In this document: positions 63,390 through 64,000 of the stretch, one piece after another
Layout of the letters: every line of letters starts with the position of its first letter
Position numbering within the stretch: the first letter of the stretch is position 1
Source: LMUY01 sp964244655
GTDB taxonomy: Bacteria > Pseudomonadota > Alphaproteobacteria > Acetobacterales > Acetobacteraceae
NCBI GenBank assembly: GCA_964244655.1
Contig: CAXTJU010000005.1
Coordinates: 1 to 64,000, forward strand
Direction: 5' to 3'
Length of the DNA: 64,000 bases
Notes under the pieces: generated by a model
Seen by the model: only the letters and a program-made list of their open reading frames with translations
The model's database searches: none
What the model was told of the DNA's origin: nothing
Program-made: the position numbers and the translations under genes

Positions 63390-64000
63390 CATCCCGGATT
63401 GTCCCGGCCCGGACCCACGGCCGCGCCGTCCGGCCCGCTACACGTTGCCGCCGGGTGCGGTGGACGCCCACGCCCACGTCATCGGCGCGCCGCCTGGCCA
63501 TCCGTTCAACCCGGCGCGCAGCTACACCCCGCCCGCCGCCCGGCTCGACGCCTACCTGCACATGCTGGACGCCGTGGGAATGGACTACGGCGTGCTGGTG
63601 CAGGTGAGCGTGCACGGCACGGACAACCGCTTGCTGGTGCAGGCCCTGCGCGCCTGTCCGGCGCGCCTGCGCGGCATCGCCGTGGTGCCACTCGGCCTGC
63701 CAGACCGGGCGTATGCCGCCCTGCGGGACGCCGGGGTCGTCGGCCTGCGGCTGAACGTGTTGTTCGGCGGCGGCATCGGGCTGGCCCGGCTTGAGGAATA
63801 CGGCGCGCTGTGCCGCGAGCTGGGTTGGCACCTGCAATTCTTGCTGGACGCCCGCTCGCTGCCCGAGCTGGCGCCGCGCCTGGCCCGGCTGCCCGTGCCG
63901 TACGTCATCGACCACATGGGCCACATCCCGGTTTCGGCGGGACTGCATGGGCCCGGATTCCAGGCGCTGCTGTCCTTGATGCAGGGTGGTGCGTGCTGGG
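63382..64000 (+). CDS. Amidohydrolase family 2 protein, 3' end beyond window
   Basis: The frame is open from ATG 63382 to the window edge (206 codons seen). VDAHAHVIG carries the HxH motif near residue 30; HLQFLLD and VIDHMGHIP are further family features. The sequence resembles 2-pyrone-4,6-dicarboxylate hydrolases (LigI) and related lactonases. Overlap with the MFS gene suggests catabolism of an imported aromatic-derived or lactone compound. The C-terminal catalytic Asp lies outside the window. Confidence 0.8.
   Translation, partial: MPDIPDCPGPDPRPRRPARYTLPPGAVDAHAHVIGAPPGHPFNPARSYTPPAARLDAYLHMLDAVGMDYGVLVQVSVHGTDNRLLVQALRACPARLRGIAVVPLGLPDRAYAALRDAGVVGLRLNVLFGGGIGLARLEEYGALCRELGWHLQFLLDARSLPELAPRLARLPVPYVIDHMGHIPVSAGLHGPGFQALLSLMQGGACW

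Overview
The window is a GC-rich bacterial chromosome segment. Gene content and order point to an alphaproteobacterium, most likely of the Acetobacteraceae/Rhodospirillales. The evidence is the SUV3-like helicase, S4 protein, 7Fe ferredoxin and CarD block, the alphaproteobacterial heme A synthase and TldD, the divergent lpoA-like/rsmI pair, and a carotenoid-type cluster. The taxonomic call is inference from gene order. I see no rRNA, tRNA, insertion sequence, integrase or CRISPR array. Genes are densely packed, with many 1-11 base overlaps and several GTG or TTG starts.

Layout. 1-5668: housekeeping block with an SUV3-like helicase, S4 RNA-binding protein, FdxA and CarD, then a bidirectional terminator and a convergent Bax-inhibitor-1 family membrane protein. 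5777-11243: a YbbA/YbbP-type ABC system divergent from the esterase tesA, followed by thpR, a uracil-DNA-glycosylase-like gene and a MOSC protein. 11408-16883: two CrtI/CrtN-type desaturases, an acyltransferase, a glycosyltransferase and a DUF2141 exported protein. This resembles the tail-modifying half of a staphyloxanthin-type pathway. 16908-22773: an SGNH hydrolase, tldD, ctaA, a GT2/VTT membrane pair and three small exported or membrane proteins. 23034-24993: a molybdopterin oxidoreductase, cytochrome b561 and PRC-barrel redox unit. 25195-31518: dgoK, dgoA and a galactofuranose-type ABC importer (ytfQRT-yjfF). 31484-35907: kdsB, pheA and a large membrane-embedded patatin. 36015-42564: a small exported protein, an inositol-monophosphatase family gene and the peptide transporter yejABEF. 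42533-47551: a PhoR-like kinase, an LpoA-like lipoprotein, rsmI, a small molybdopterin-fold protein and hemW. 47552-47846: an AT-rich island with a candidate small ORF. 47847-51278: a sugar-acid unit of IlvD/Edd dehydratase, DHDPS-family lyase/aldolase and SDR. 51347-53410: a large secreted pectate-lyase-like surface protein. 53554-57676: a DmeF-type metal exporter and an arsRCBH operon. 57816-64000: a secreted GH32 enzyme, a tandem nuclease-fold protein, a YghU-type glutathione transferase, an MFS carrier and a truncated amidohydrolase.

How the genes fit together. Two blocks suggest sugar or sugar-acid use: galactofuranose uptake with the last two galactonate steps, and an arabinonate/gluconate-like dehydratase with its lyase. 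The GH32 enzyme could supply fructose from sucrose or levan outside the cytoplasm. The ars operon and the CDF exporter give metal and metalloid resistance. The desaturase-acyltransferase-glycosyltransferase cluster is the most likely specialised-metabolism system. It lacks a terpene synthase and an aldehyde dehydrogenase here, so its precursor must come from elsewhere.
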